Shown: one piece after another, positions 52,901-64,000 of the stretch
Position numbering within the stretch: position 1 is the stretch's first letter
Layout of the letters: every line of letters starts with the position of its first letter
NCBI GenBank assembly: GCA_020086605.1
Contig: JACBWW010000029.1
Span: forward strand, 3,837,385 to 3,901,384
Length of the DNA stretch: 64,000 nucleotides
Source of the DNA: Lanius collurio
Taxonomy: Eukaryota > Chordata > Aves > Passeriformes > Laniidae
Direction of reading: 5' to 3'
The notes under the pieces: model-generated
What the model saw: only the letters and a program-made list of their open reading frames with translations
Database searches by the model: none
Told to the model about the DNA's origin: nothing
Program-made: the position numbers and the translations under genes

Positions 52901-55900
52901 TATTACATCTGCAAGAAAGGATGTTAAAATCTATTCTCCTAAATTTCAATTTGTCCTCCATGTATTCCTTTGCTCAGCTGTATAGATCTCATTGTGCTCT
53001 ACTTTTCAATTTAGCCAAAGTTAATTTCTAATGCTTGCAAAGGATAAATGCATGGAAAAATACACCTTTTTTCCTGCTGTGTAGGTCTCATTAGGAAAAA
53101 ACTGTATAAGGAACTGGTGTTCTCATTGCATCTCTTCTGGGCAATCCTGCTCTGGTGATTTGTTTTCCCTCCCTCAGCTGCTGTTGAGCTCTGCAGCACT
53201 TCAGGTGTTTTGCAGGACTGTTTTTACCACAGCCTTTTGCATTTGAACAGCTCACAATGGATTTTAGTGCAGAGTCAAACTCCACAGGCTGGGGGAAGGC
53301 TCCAGCAGGCCTGGTCATGAGGATAAACAGCAGCTTGGTTCTGTACAGTGCAGTGTGATGGGTGTCCCCTGAAGTCAGAGACCTAAATTAATTACATTTA
53401 ATCAAGCCATACTGAACAACTGAGCTAGACACCTCAACCTTACCACATTATGGCTTTAATGTCCTACTTACACTCAGAGCTGAGGTTCAGGGGATGGATG
53501 TGACCATGGCATTCTGGCCCTTTGCTGGGAAAATCAAAGATCCCTTGAAATGGAAGGTCTGTGGGTACACCATTAAAAAGTGATATGTAATGCTTGAAAA
53601 GAATATCACAAAGTTGTTTCAAATCACATTACTGGGAGCTTTCATTAAAGGGAAAACTTACTCCTATTCTAAGGTGTACATTGTCAGTAACTAAAGTTAG
53701 CAGGAATCTGATTCCATTTTTTACATTCAGACAGACCTGTAGAGACATATTAAGTAGAAAATCCAGAGAAAAGGAGAACCACCTATAGGAAATCTTGCAG
53801 GGTTCAGACAAGGGCAGTTTCATGTGACCTCGTAGATTGGATATAAAAAGGCTGCTATTAGTTCCATGTCAGTTCTTATAGCAAATGTTACAGAGTAATG
53901 GAGGGTGTTAAGCTGTCAAGTACTAGCAAGGGTTAATAAGGTTAAAGAAGGAGTAAAAGCAGGGCAACAATAAAAAGGAAAAAAAACCCCATGGATAAAT
54001 ATGCCCTAATAAATAAAGGATGGCATATCAAGGGGGAAACTAAAGTCATAACTTGGGAGCAAAGCTATTGGAGAAATTGGAAGCAGGATAATACAATGTG
54101 GTTTCTTTTGTGCTGGTGCTATGGCTGACTCCAGGCAGCTCAGGATGCTGCAGGGCAGGACTGAAGCCCCTATTTCCCACAGATATTTGGGAAAAAAAAA
54201 AAAAAGAGTTGAGCCCACTAAATGTTTTAAATATAAATGGAGGGATGCAAATGAGTGAATAAATGCATAAATGGAGTAAGTAATTAAATAAGAGAATCCC
54301 AGGAACAGGAGCAAAGCACCTGAAGTTAAATATGAGCCATGTTTTGACATTGTCCTCTGAGATGGTTTGAGCTTTGGTGCTTTCTTGTAGCTGAATTCCA
54401 AAGTAATTCACATCTCTGAAATATCTGAAAGATGTGAAAAGATAGAACTTGAAGCTGACATGTTATTATTTCTAGGAGTTTCTATAATTTCTCCTAATTT
54501 TAGCCTTCTAGGACATTATTAAGCAAGGAGTTTTAAAACTTTTTTCTTCCTTAGGAGTATTGTACCTGCTTTATATATCAGGCCTGAGTTTTGCAACTCC
54601 TTCCATGCACACTGTCCTTCATCTTCAGGCACAGTTTCTGTGAGCTCAGTTCTTCCAAGGAGATCAGTATTGCCTTGTCTAAAGTTAAGGCTGAAGCAGC
54701 ATTTGCAGGTGAGAGCTACTGGACTGCAAAAATTGCTTAGCTGTGATCTCAGTGGGCATTTTGATTTTATTAAAATTGCTGGCAGGTCTCATGAGCTGCT
54801 CTTGGGGTGATCCAGCTTTTTATTGCAAATGCAGTCACCAAGTTGTGCCTTCTATTGGTGAGGTTCATGGATTTGGCTTTTTTGTTTATAACCAAAAAGG
54901 AGCTTGAGAGCAGATTGTTCTGCCTTTCTCAGTATTGTACCTCAACGTTTTTAGTTGTAGCTCCACCTGTCTTGTGAGGGAAAAATATTAGTCCAAAGGA
55001 CCATCCTATGAATTGTTGCCAAATATTTTTTATTTATAGCCAAGTGCTAACCAAGCTAAACTTTGCACATTTGTCTTTGCTTTTGCCTTTCCCCATTCTC
55101 TTTGCTCATCAGTGTGCCTGCAAAAGTACACAAATAACTTCTGAAACACCTCTGCCAGTCCTCTTGCCATCACTTGCAGCCCATCAGCAGGCAGACATCA
55201 GGTTGAGAAACACGAGGAAAAGATGCAATGAGTGCTGACATGGCTTTTAGGCTGCTGGGGTTGCCAGCAGCAGGCGATGCTGGATCTCATCTGCTGTTTG
55301 CTGGGACCACGAGGCTGCAGAGAACCCAGGTTGTGCCCACTTGTGGCCATCTCCCTGCCAGGGGTGGGAGTCTTGCAGAATGATGGGTGGTTTTGCTGCT
55401 GTAGAAAAATATGTCCCCATCCCAAAATACTTCATACAACTATCTCCTTCCTTTTGCCCAGGGAGATTCGTTCACTGGGAGGGAGAGTAAAGAATAAAGA
55501 AAAGATTGTGTTTATTTCCTCCACGAAGCAGCCTGAGGATCTGCCTCATTCCAAGACATTCCAAGCTCAGCTGAAGGAGTGCTGGAAAACGTTTACATCA
55601 TTTATCAGTTTGGAGGAGGGAAGTGAAAACAAAAAATAAGTTTGTTTTTATCTGCTCCCCTTCTCTCCCTCTTCCATCTGTCCTCTCATCCTCTGTTCCT
55701 CCCCTCCTCGGGGCAGGAAGGGAAGGACAGCAGAGCAGGGAGCTGTGGTGGAGGGCAGCCCTCAGCACATTGGCTTCCCAAACCCAATTACAGGACTCAT
55801 TGTTAATTTTCACCAGAAAATTGGAACATTTCAGCAAATGGAAAATTTTCTGTTAAGATTGTTCTTTTCTATCCAAAACATTCTTTTCCAGAAAACTATT

Positions 55901-56828
55901 TAGACAAATAAAATTCTAGTTATTTCTGTCCTGGAAAACATAGCTGGAGGTTGAGGTCTGAGCTCTGAGCTGGCCAGTGCCTCCTGGACCTCTTACAGAA
56001 GTTACACATCTCTCTGGGAGCTGCTCTATAGGATACTTGGAGAAGAGCAACATGTTTGTTTTTAATGATGCTGCTAGTTTTCACTATAAATTTGAGCAAA
56101 GTGGGCGGTATTGGAAACAGCTGCTGGAATTTTTTTTTTGTTGTTGTTTGTTTGTTTGTTTTCATGAGGAAAATGGAAACGTACTGCAATAAATTAAACA
56201 ATATACATATTTTTACATAGTGCTGTCTCTGAGCATTGAGCTGCTAGGAAATTACAGAAGCTGAGGGCATCATTGGGCCCTGTATTCGTTTCACATGCAC
56301 TGAAGTAAAGCGACAAATGTTTCAGAGTAACTGGATTTCCTTTTAAAGTGATACTTTATTTGTGCTTGAAAAATGTAATGAGCCTTCCCCAGGCAATTTT
56401 TTTTTCCTGCCTGTGCTCCTTCTTTAATGACCTGTGCTTACAAAATAAGCTAAGTAAAAATAATGATAAAAAAAAAGACGCAAAGAGAAAAAAACCCAAA
56501 TCCATTTGGTCAACTTCTCTTTGCATTAACTGCAGAGCAGCAATGCTTTTAGATGGGGAAATAAAACACAGAGCCTTGTAGCTTCCCACTTAGACCATCC
56601 TTAATTAGTGTTTTACAGCTAATCCTCATCAGACATCCTAAAGAGTTTCCCTTGAGTTGGTTCCCCACGAGTGGGGTGGGAAGGCCGGGGTGCAGCAGAG
56701 CTGCTGCTCCTCATGGATCGCTCACTGGAGCTCGCCCAGCTCCTCCCCCCGGGCCTGATCCCCCTCCACGTGCCTGGTGTCAAATTTGGGGAAGCAGCTG
56801 GTCACTCTGGGCTCACCCTGAGGGCAGT
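43926..56828 (+). other. EBF1: EBF1 intron 5, third part: no gene seen
   Basis: This is mostly AT-rich intron with GC-richer islands at about 45.2-45.8, 47.7-47.9, 50.0-50.4, 51.3-51.7 and 55.2-55.4 kb. A short perfect-looking hairpin lies at 47758-47798. The stretches at about 46,270-46,570 and 48,530-48,760 are free of simple repeats and rich in TAAT, RUNX- and E-box-like words, so they are candidates for conserved noncoding elements. No EBF1 exon was found. Confidence 0.7.
47758..47798. repeat. Short hairpin (17-18 bp stem, 6-base loop)
   Basis: GCACCACCAAAAGGGGCT and AGCCCTTTGTGTGGTGC pair around GTGCTG with one mismatch and a one-base bulge. It is too short for a typical microRNA precursor and no U run follows. 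It may be chance. Confidence 0.55.
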
Positions 56829-57273
56829 GCTGACAATGCCAGTCAGAAACCAAGTGTTCTTGTACTGTGTAGCATGAGGACCACCGCTGTCTCCTTTGCA
56901 GGAGTCCTTAACCCCAGACAGGTCCCCTGCACAGAACATACTCTCTGTAATATTTAAATTGGTCTCCTTTTCGCATTCTTGTGTCTTTACACGTGGCAAA
57001 TCAACTCTCATCAGAACAGAAGAGGTGGCACCTCCATCTATTAGGCATCCCCATCCACTTACTGTGGAGAACTTGATGGTGGACAGTTCATACACAGCAA
57101 ACCTTTTCTCAGGCAAACATATTGGCACCAAATAGTGAGATTCACTGGTGTTTCCAGGTTCAAGAGGGCAATATCATTATTGACGTGTCCATTTGGGTTT
57201 CCTTCATGAATGATCATCCTGGCGACTCCACTTTCTTGCTCGGTTTTCTCATCGACATTTATTTTGTGTTCAC
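56829..57273 (-). pseudogene. Broken last-exon copy of a coagulation factor VII-like serine protease
   Basis: On the minus strand a trypsin-like protease segment begins GEHKINVDEKTEQESG and runs through NNDIALLNLETPV (catalytic Asp region). A small deletion near 57,130 then shifts the frame, and the copy continues with PICLPEKRF, VSGWG, MFCAG and the catalytic-Ser motif GDSGGPHATQY to LTGIVS. GDSGGPHAT with GAT-x3-LM and KDSCKGDSGGP are factor VII features, not those of factors IX or X. Homology stops right after GIVS, so the WG-x-GC loop and C-terminus are lost; a TGA follows at 56802. The catalytic His lies in the preceding exon, which is absent. The copy begins exactly at the known last-intron boundary of this gene family and retains a plausible acceptor (TAACTTCTCCAG). 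It is therefore unprocessed genomic DNA, antisense within EBF1 intron 5. It cannot make a working protease. Confidence 0.88.
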
Positions 57274-60200
57274 CTGGAGAAGTTATAAACCTCAAGCCAT
57301 GTCAGGTAGCTCCTTGATTCCTTGGAAGTTTGAGGATTTAGGGTGCTGGGAGCTGGGGAGCGGCGCCGGTCGCTGGAGCGTCTTTTGCTGCTGGTTCTGC
57401 CGCCTTGAATGAGATTTCAGCAGCGTGACAGCCCCACCAGAGATATCAAAGTAGAGCCTTTGAGGAGGTTAGCAAGTTTTTGAGGAAAAAAACTTTGTTG
57501 TAAGTGTAATACACAGATCAGAGCCTTTCAGCATTGCAATATCTGCCTTGTGCTGTACCTAATGGAGAGAGAGCTGAGGAAAAAGCTCTTTCTAAAGTCA
57601 ATGATGCTCTGGTGAGCACCCTCAGGATGGGTTGGCTTGGAATTTAACTAAAGACACTAATTTTAATGCCCTGAGTGTATAAAATACAAGTATTTTACAA
57701 CTAGCAGCATTAACAGGAATGGCCTAGACCTTTCCCTGTATCCATAATTGAAAAGCTCTTTAAGGTCACTTAAAATTTTAATTCAGTATGGAAGTGTTAT
57801 AGGAATCACACACGTGGCATTAGGAATTAATGCCCCAACTGTGAGCAGCTGCCGTGCAGGGTTTTTTGGTCAACACTGCAGTACTTCAAGAATATCTCAA
57901 TTGTTTGTGATAATTTACACCTAATGTTGTTGATTTTTTCATAAAATATTAGTAGTAGGTGGCAGAGGGGCTGGGAATTATTATTTGATTAAAGCCTTCT
58001 TGGACATAAATGCTATTTGGTGGCCCTTCACTTTGCCATTCAGCACAAGTTTATTTTGCATTCAAATAACCAGTGTGGAAGTGATGGGCTTCTAGGTTTC
58101 AAATGATTTTCAGTAATTAAACAAAGAAGGATGACTTGCTGCAGTGCACCCTGTCCCAGCTTTATGAGGACCTTTCTACCTCTCTCAGGCCAGCAGGTAC
58201 CAGCTGAGCAAGGCTCTGGGGGCACAGTAGATCTTGACACCTTTCAGGCATCTTGGTTGGCTCCAGTGCAGAAATCAATCTGCTGGGAGCGCCTTGTGCT
58301 GCAGATGGAAATGAGAGTCTCAATTTCAATTTGCTAAGCAAGAAATTTGCACTGGGAGGGGGTTGGTTAGGAAGGGAAAATCAGAATTCCTCAGCATGGC
58401 CTTTGAGCCAGGAGATGCTGTGTGCTGAGCCAGGAATAGCTCTGGCAGCAGCCGGGGGGGCTTCCAGAAACTTTGCTGTCTGTCCATCTACAACATGCAG
58501 CAGGTCAGAATTAGAAGAGTGAATTGGAAGGAGGGAGAAAGAGGACAAGTTCAGGGGTTGTTTCTCATTGTTTTCTGTTCTTTGGCAGTTGATTGGGTTA
58601 TTTTTCTTGTGCCACTGGATCCCGTTCTAATTGTTATTATAATATTTTTGTATGGCACATAAAATATTTTTCTAAGCCTGTGACAAAAGTGTCAGTATAA
58701 AGTAGTACCAGAGTTCTGCCAGACGTGGTAAATGATTCTCAGTGATCAGACCTGAACAGAAAAGCAGAATCTGTGTCAGAGGGAATACCCACAAAACAAG
58801 GGAGGAATACACACATTAATGAGCCCGATATAAAACATTTTTAAGGCATTTGTATAGTTGCTATAGAAACACCTTGGCCTTCACTCTTGCTAATTAGTTG
58901 GATTTTGCACATTTTATATTTGAAAATGCAAATTGGATTTCATAAATTATTACTTATTTTTCATTTATATTTACAGTACTGTTATCCAGATACATGCAGG
59001 AAGTCTGAGATATTAATTAGTTATATAACACAAATAAACGTGACATTTATGGTCACAGGACATCTCTTGTTTTACATATTTGTCTGGTAAATGCTTGGAG
59101 GAATTGTGCAAAGATTAATGCTTTTGTAGGTAAATATAAATGAATGGGGCCTAATGAGTTTTTAATAAAGTGCATTTTTTGAGCAGTAGAACTATAAAGA
59201 TTTTGGTCAAAGGAATGCAAGCTTGTCACTGAGTGGTTATGCAGGGCTAAAAATATTGCTTGGATTTTTCTCATCTTCACCCCTGACAAAGGTATGAGTG
59301 CAATGAGGTCCCACAGATGAGGTGGAGCATGAAATGATGCTGTAAAGCCACATATCTAGTCCTGTCTGCTTCACTTTCTCAAGTCTTGTTTGAAGTGTTG
59401 TGCCAATCAATGCACCTTTCCCATGTTGTGTGCAGTTGTCCAGGAAATACTCCAAATTCTTCCAGCATGCACACAGTGCCCTTCTCTCAACTTTTCCTGT
59501 AGTAAATACTCAGTTTGAGTTAGGTGGTGAGGGCTGAGCTGAGGAACAGGCTGCAAAGATCAGGCCGTGTCTCTGCAAGTGTGTACAGATTTCCCTGTTC
59601 ACTGTGGATATGTGTTTGGAGACACTGAAAATTCAATTCTTCTTGTCCTTGTTTGATCTGTGGTTTTAATAACCACGCAGAAGCCTTTTGTGTTGGTGGT
59701 CCAGTGGATTTTCTATTGCATTCACTAATTTTACTGCAGTGTTTTAGCAATAAACAAAATTATCCTGTTTTCCTTCATCTGTAATTCTGTGTTAATACAT
59801 ATTTTTCCACATGCAGGATGCTAAATAGTTTTAGGAAGGCACTTGAATAAAAATCTGAAAAATGTGACCTGTTCATGTGTTATCTTGTTAATCAGTGACT
59901 TCCGTAGGTGCATGTGTTCTGGACAGCACTCACCACAGTTTAAATGGGTTTATTAGCTGAGAATAGGAACAGCTTGTTCGATTCCAGCCCCTTTAAACCA
60001 TATAAATAAAATACTAAACAGATTTACTTTATGTGTTGCAATGAAAGGAACAAAAGTTTGGAAAAGGCTTCTTTTCTCCTTGGGAAATTGAAAGTGGAGT
60101 GAGCAGGGAACACTTGCACACCAAGTCCAGAGTGGGAATGCCGTGGCCAGCAGCTATCGGAGCGCCGCAGACAATGCTAATGGAACAGCTCCCAGGTCGG

Positions 60201-63200
60201 AAAACATTTTTGTTGGCTATTTGATACTCGAAATGCCAGCAGACAGCCAATCTGAAAAGGGAAAAAATTACATTCCTGATATGTTACATTGTGTTAAATT
60301 GGATTCTGTTGTCATGCCATGTACTGCTGTGTCATTTCATGTATTGACTTTTAACCGGCTGGAACCGTGTCGTTCTTGGAGATTGCAACCTGACAAAATC
60401 CAACCTGTGTTATTGAACGAGCAGCCGCTGTTTCTCTTCTGGGGTTCTGGAAACCAGAGGAGGAATTCTCTCCTAAGCATTTACAGAGTGAGGCCTATGA
60501 ATATGGAGCACATTTTTATGCTGATTACTGTCTTTCCTGCCAAACCAAAGAACTGTGCCTGTGGATGTGAGGTGGGCAGTGCTGCTCACACAGAGGACCA
60601 GATCTTGCAAAGTTAAATGATACGGAGGTGTGGGGACTGGGTTTCTGCTGAACGTTCCACAGGGCTGAACAAAACTGGGTGTGAGCTGTGAAAATTTTTG
60701 CCCCCTATATTTTTGCCCCATATTGTCTTCGCAGCAGCTTTTGCTGCCACTCAGCATTCATCTGATAGAGAGGATAGTACCTGAATAGATCATGTGCACC
60801 CCAAAGCGTGGTGTTGATCACTCTGATGGGTGGCTGAGCATCTGCTGAGGCAGCTGGCTCAGCTTCCTGAGGCTTGAGGAGTGGGCTAAAATGGGGAGAA
60901 TAATTTGATCCCTTGTAGTGAGCTCCCAATTGTGTGTCACTGCATAGGAATAACAATAAGGCCATCAGAAATGCTTAGGTAGACCATGACACATTTTAAC
61001 TCCTCAATGCCAGCAACAAAATATAAATATATATTTATATAAATAAAAAGTTCAGCAACTTCTGTATAACTGAGGTAGGAGAAAATATTTGCAGAAGTGG
61101 GACTCAGCGCTGTGTGAGCAACATGCATGAAATGTGGTAATGCTGAATGTAAACACCAAAAGAGTTAAAACATGAAATGTAAGGCACAGTTCAGTGAGAA
61201 GTCAAGGAGGACAGTGTGCACCCGTCCTCAGCCCAACACATGGGCCACTTTGCCAGGACGTTGCTGCACTGGTAATTATCTCTGGAGCAGACAAGCTGTT
61301 CCCTGTAGCAGGGCTGGTATTTCGGCTCCAAACTGGGAGAAGGGGCAAATGGACAGTTCTTATTTAGTTGTTTTCTTTTTATGGACATCACCTCTCCTGC
61401 TCTCCAAGTCCTAAAAATGTTTTTGGTTTTTTTGGGATGGATTAAGCAAACATTGTTGGTTTTTTTTTTGTTTTTTTGTTTTTTTTTCTCCCCCAATACT
61501 TATTTGTAGAAGGAGGGCAGGAGACAAAATGAAGTAAAATGCAGAAGTTTTGCTTTCCAATTTCTTTGCCAAAATGGAGGTAATGAAATCAGTAAACCTC
61601 TTGGGATTTCTCTGTCTCCCTCACTCAAATTTTTTGGTATTTGTGACATTTGCTCCTCATATGAGGAAATGCTCCTAAAAAGTCCCGCACTGCAAATGTC
61701 AATAAACAAAGCAATAAAAGAAGGCGGGATCGGTAACAAAAAGTCATTGTTTTTTGGTATGTGGTGAACAACAGCAGCACGAACCTCTCAAAATAGACTC
61801 CATCCTCCAGGACGAGGCCCCCATCCCTCTCCTGCAGAGGATAAATGAAACACCGAGGCATTTGCTGGTCCCCAACCCCACCAAAGCAAACAAGCCCTTG
61901 AATTCAGGGCTGTCATCGGCACCGGGAAGGCCCTTGCAGGATCACAAAACAAATCGAGCAGTGGAGGGTTTCCGGGCAGGCAGCTAACAAAAATATACTA
62001 TCAGAGGATGCAGTCCACTGAGCTCTGCGTCCGACCCAGCAGTGGGCTGCAAACCTGGGCTTCCGCTGCCCCGCTTCTCCCCACATCTGCAGGGGCTGCC
62101 ACCATCGGCCTCGGACCTTTTTAGAAATCAGATACTCGGGGTATCAGGAAGTTGATTCGACTTCCACTTCCTTAGCAAAACATGCATTAATATTTAAGGT
62201 TTTCTTTTATAAAGCCGTGTTCTGTCTCGAGCACAGGGTGAAAATTATGCACTGGGAAAATTCGCTGGGATGGAGCTGGAGCGTTCAGTGAGCCCGGGCT
62301 GTTTTCTGAAAAGCTGGGGCTAATTGAATCCTGCTGGTTTGTTAGGGCTTTTTGACAGCTTTATATAAGTACTAAATAATATTTACAAAAAAAATTGAAA
62401 GATGTGTCCTCACAGGCATACACACACCTACAAAAAGGAGGAAAAAAAAAATCTATAAAACATTTCCACACTCAGTTAGAAAAGAAATCATGTTTATTAT
62501 ACTCAATTCTGCACTGTGTTCAGCATCTTTCTTCAATTAGATGGCCAGATGACACAGATCTTCCTGTTACTTTCAGTAAGCACAAGCTTTACTATCAAGG
62601 TTGGACTTTTTGCTTTTCCTTTCTTGAAAGACAATTTCCCTTTAAAAAAAACCCACATATTTTATTGTAACAGATTAATAGGGTGCCACAAAACTGATAA
62701 CGCAATCTTGAATGCTGTGTGGAATTCCACTTCTAATCCAAAAGTCTCATTTTTCATACATTAAAAAATGTTTTTTGCTCATGAAAGTTCCTTTTTTTTC
62801 CCCCTTTTAAATGTTGCTGGGATAAAAAACCAAACAGAAAAATATTTCTTTAAGGGCTTTACTGATTCTGTGTGAATAATCTATTTTTTTGAATAAACAG
62901 CCTGTATATGTTAATGTTGGTTATCTGAAGTTTCATGGTCAACAGATGTTCAGGGAAATAATATGCAAAGGTTTAAATTCAGATGCTGAATGTTCTTTCA
63001 CAGAAAGTTTACCTTGTGGATCCAGACATCTTGTCTTTTTAGAAAACACTAAATCCCTTTCTCCCCTTTTTAATCAGAAATTAATGTAAATGTGCCCAAT
63101 ATACTCCTGTACACCAATATTTAAAACAACAAGCCCAACTTTTGACAGCTCTTTACCCATGCGCTCCCATCTGCGGGTAAAACACAACAGTCAAACCTCT

Positions 63201-64000
63201 GTCTCTCCCCAAAAATTGGACTTAGGCAAATAACTGAGACTTAAACTCAACAAACTGGGTCTCTGCAGGGCTGATGGTAAAAGAGCATTCCAGAGGCTGG
63301 AGTCATGTATCAGCCAGGGCCTGTTTCCCATCCCGGCTCGCTCGGAGCTGGGAACAATTAACAAGAGGGCCACAGCTGATCCCGAATGATGGGCTGACAG
63401 ATTGGGAGTGAAAGTGATCTCCAAGGTGCTTAGCCTCAAACCACAGCCTCGGGGATCTCTGGCAGAGATTTGCGGGGATGCGGGGGGAGGCTCCGGGGCT
63501 GCGGCAGCAGCTGCCGGGCTGGGCTCCGGAGGCTCGGAGCGCTGGGCGAGGGGCAGGGGTGCCAGCCCTGGGTCACATCCCGGGCTGGAGGGGGACAGAG
63601 GATGCTGTTTGTGGGAGCCATGGCTCTTCTCTTCCAGGTGGTCTCAAATTAATATTGGAAAAAGGGATTTTGTTGGTATTTAGGGCATTTAATTAATAAG
63701 CTGCCAGAGAGGGAAAACAGATTTGAAAGTTGGCATGGCTTTCTTGCAATACAAGCTGGATTACCGTCCCCCTTTAGCTCATGTTTAGCCACTCTAATTG
63801 TTGCCTGCTCCTGGTGGTGTGAGGAATCTGGATCACAAAAGCTTTGTTTTCAGCATTCGTCTGCCCATCCTCGGACACTGGGACCTTCTCAGCGGTTCGT
63901 TTTAGCAGCCTTGGCTTATCTGAGTGTGGCTGCAGTGAGAGGGGCTGGGACAGGCTCAGACGAGGTGTGTGCGTGGTTCAACACCAGCAGAGCTCCCCAG
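57274..64000 (+). other. EBF1: EBF1 intron 5, last part: no gene seen
   Basis: This AT-rich intron continues to the window edge, with a GC-richer segment at about 63,450-63,610. No further factor VII-like exon (Gla, EGF or activation region) was seen on the minus strand. A cluster of three ETS-type cores lies at 62146-62171. T/G-rich simple sequence occurs at about 61,425-61,495. The exon 6 coding motif of EBF1 was not found. Confidence 0.65.
62146..62171. promoter_or_regulatory. Cluster of three ETS-type GGAA/TTCC sites
   Basis: AGGAAGT (62146-62152) is followed by GACTTCC (62159-62165) and ACTTCC (62166-62171), so three ETS cores in two orientations fall within 26 bases. ETS factors (ETS1, PU.1) are known regulators of EBF1 in mouse. 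The surrounding 62,100-62,300 has a non-repetitive, conserved-looking texture. Function is inferred only. Confidence 0.3.

Noticed and set aside
56829..57273. Functional antisense protease gene
   Set aside because: Frameshift near 57,130, no exon with the catalytic His or Gla/EGF domains nearby, and loss of the C-terminal loop.
56829..57273. Processed retrocopy of F7
   Set aside because: Only the last exon is present, its start coincides with an exon boundary, an acceptor-like sequence precedes it, and no poly-A tail or earlier exons are attached.
58670..58705. Possible EBF1 exon 6 start (CTGTGACAAAAGTGTC)
   Set aside because: It resembles the CDKKSC coding words only superficially; the frame does not give CCDKKSCGNRNE and no acceptor fits.
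60705..60965. 86-codon minus-strand frame that looked protein-like (Tyr/Gln-rich C-terminal part)
   Set aside because: I could not connect it with any family or with the factor VII-like fragment, and no neighbouring exon supports it.

Overview
The window is vertebrate nuclear DNA, almost certainly from a bird. It carries the 5' end of EBF1 (early B-cell factor 1, a COE-family transcription factor) on the + strand: the CpG-rich proximal promoter, the 5' UTR and the first five coding exons. Everything else is intronic. The case for a bird is a solo long terminal repeat at 42890-43925 that I recognise as a common avian endogenous-retrovirus LTR type, the compact GC-rich 5' end, and the lack of any mammalian SINE or LINE. 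I cannot name the species.

Layout. 1-749 is upstream flank. About 750-5110 is a large CpG island covering promoter, 5' UTR and exons 1-4. Within it, two near-identical octamer plus GC-box modules (1466-1484 and 1555-1573) flank an inverted CCAAT box. Coding exons are 2407-2540, 3885-4041, 4358-4421, 4650-4705 and 13663-13736. Spliced, they give residues 1-161 plus two bases of codon 162: the N-terminal segment, the first part of the DNA-binding domain, and the first two ligands (His157, Cys161) of the COE zinc knuckle. Introns 1-3 are short and GC-rich. Intron 4 (about 9 kb) and the start of intron 5 (more than 50 kb) are AT-rich, with scattered features that look like candidate conserved elements. 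I did not find exon 6, so the gene runs off the right edge.

Inside intron 5 there are several items beyond ordinary intron sequence. One is a composite low-complexity block at 34330-35490: a purine tract, a CpG-rich patch, an ATCGGG-type minisatellite of about 28 units, and a roughly 500-bp pyrimidine tract. Others are a 19-bp x 5 tandem repeat (36340-36434), a long imperfect inverted repeat (36777-36946), and the solo LTR with a perfect 5-bp target-site duplication. Finally, an antisense, broken copy of the last exon of a coagulation factor VII-like serine protease gene lies at 56829-57273. It keeps its 3' splice acceptor, so it looks like transposed genomic DNA and not a processed retrocopy.

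I see no operon, CRISPR array, defence island or other new multi-gene system. The most interesting signals are the duplicated promoter module, the composite block at 34.3-35.5 kb, the inverted repeat at 36.8 kb and the displaced factor VII-like exon.
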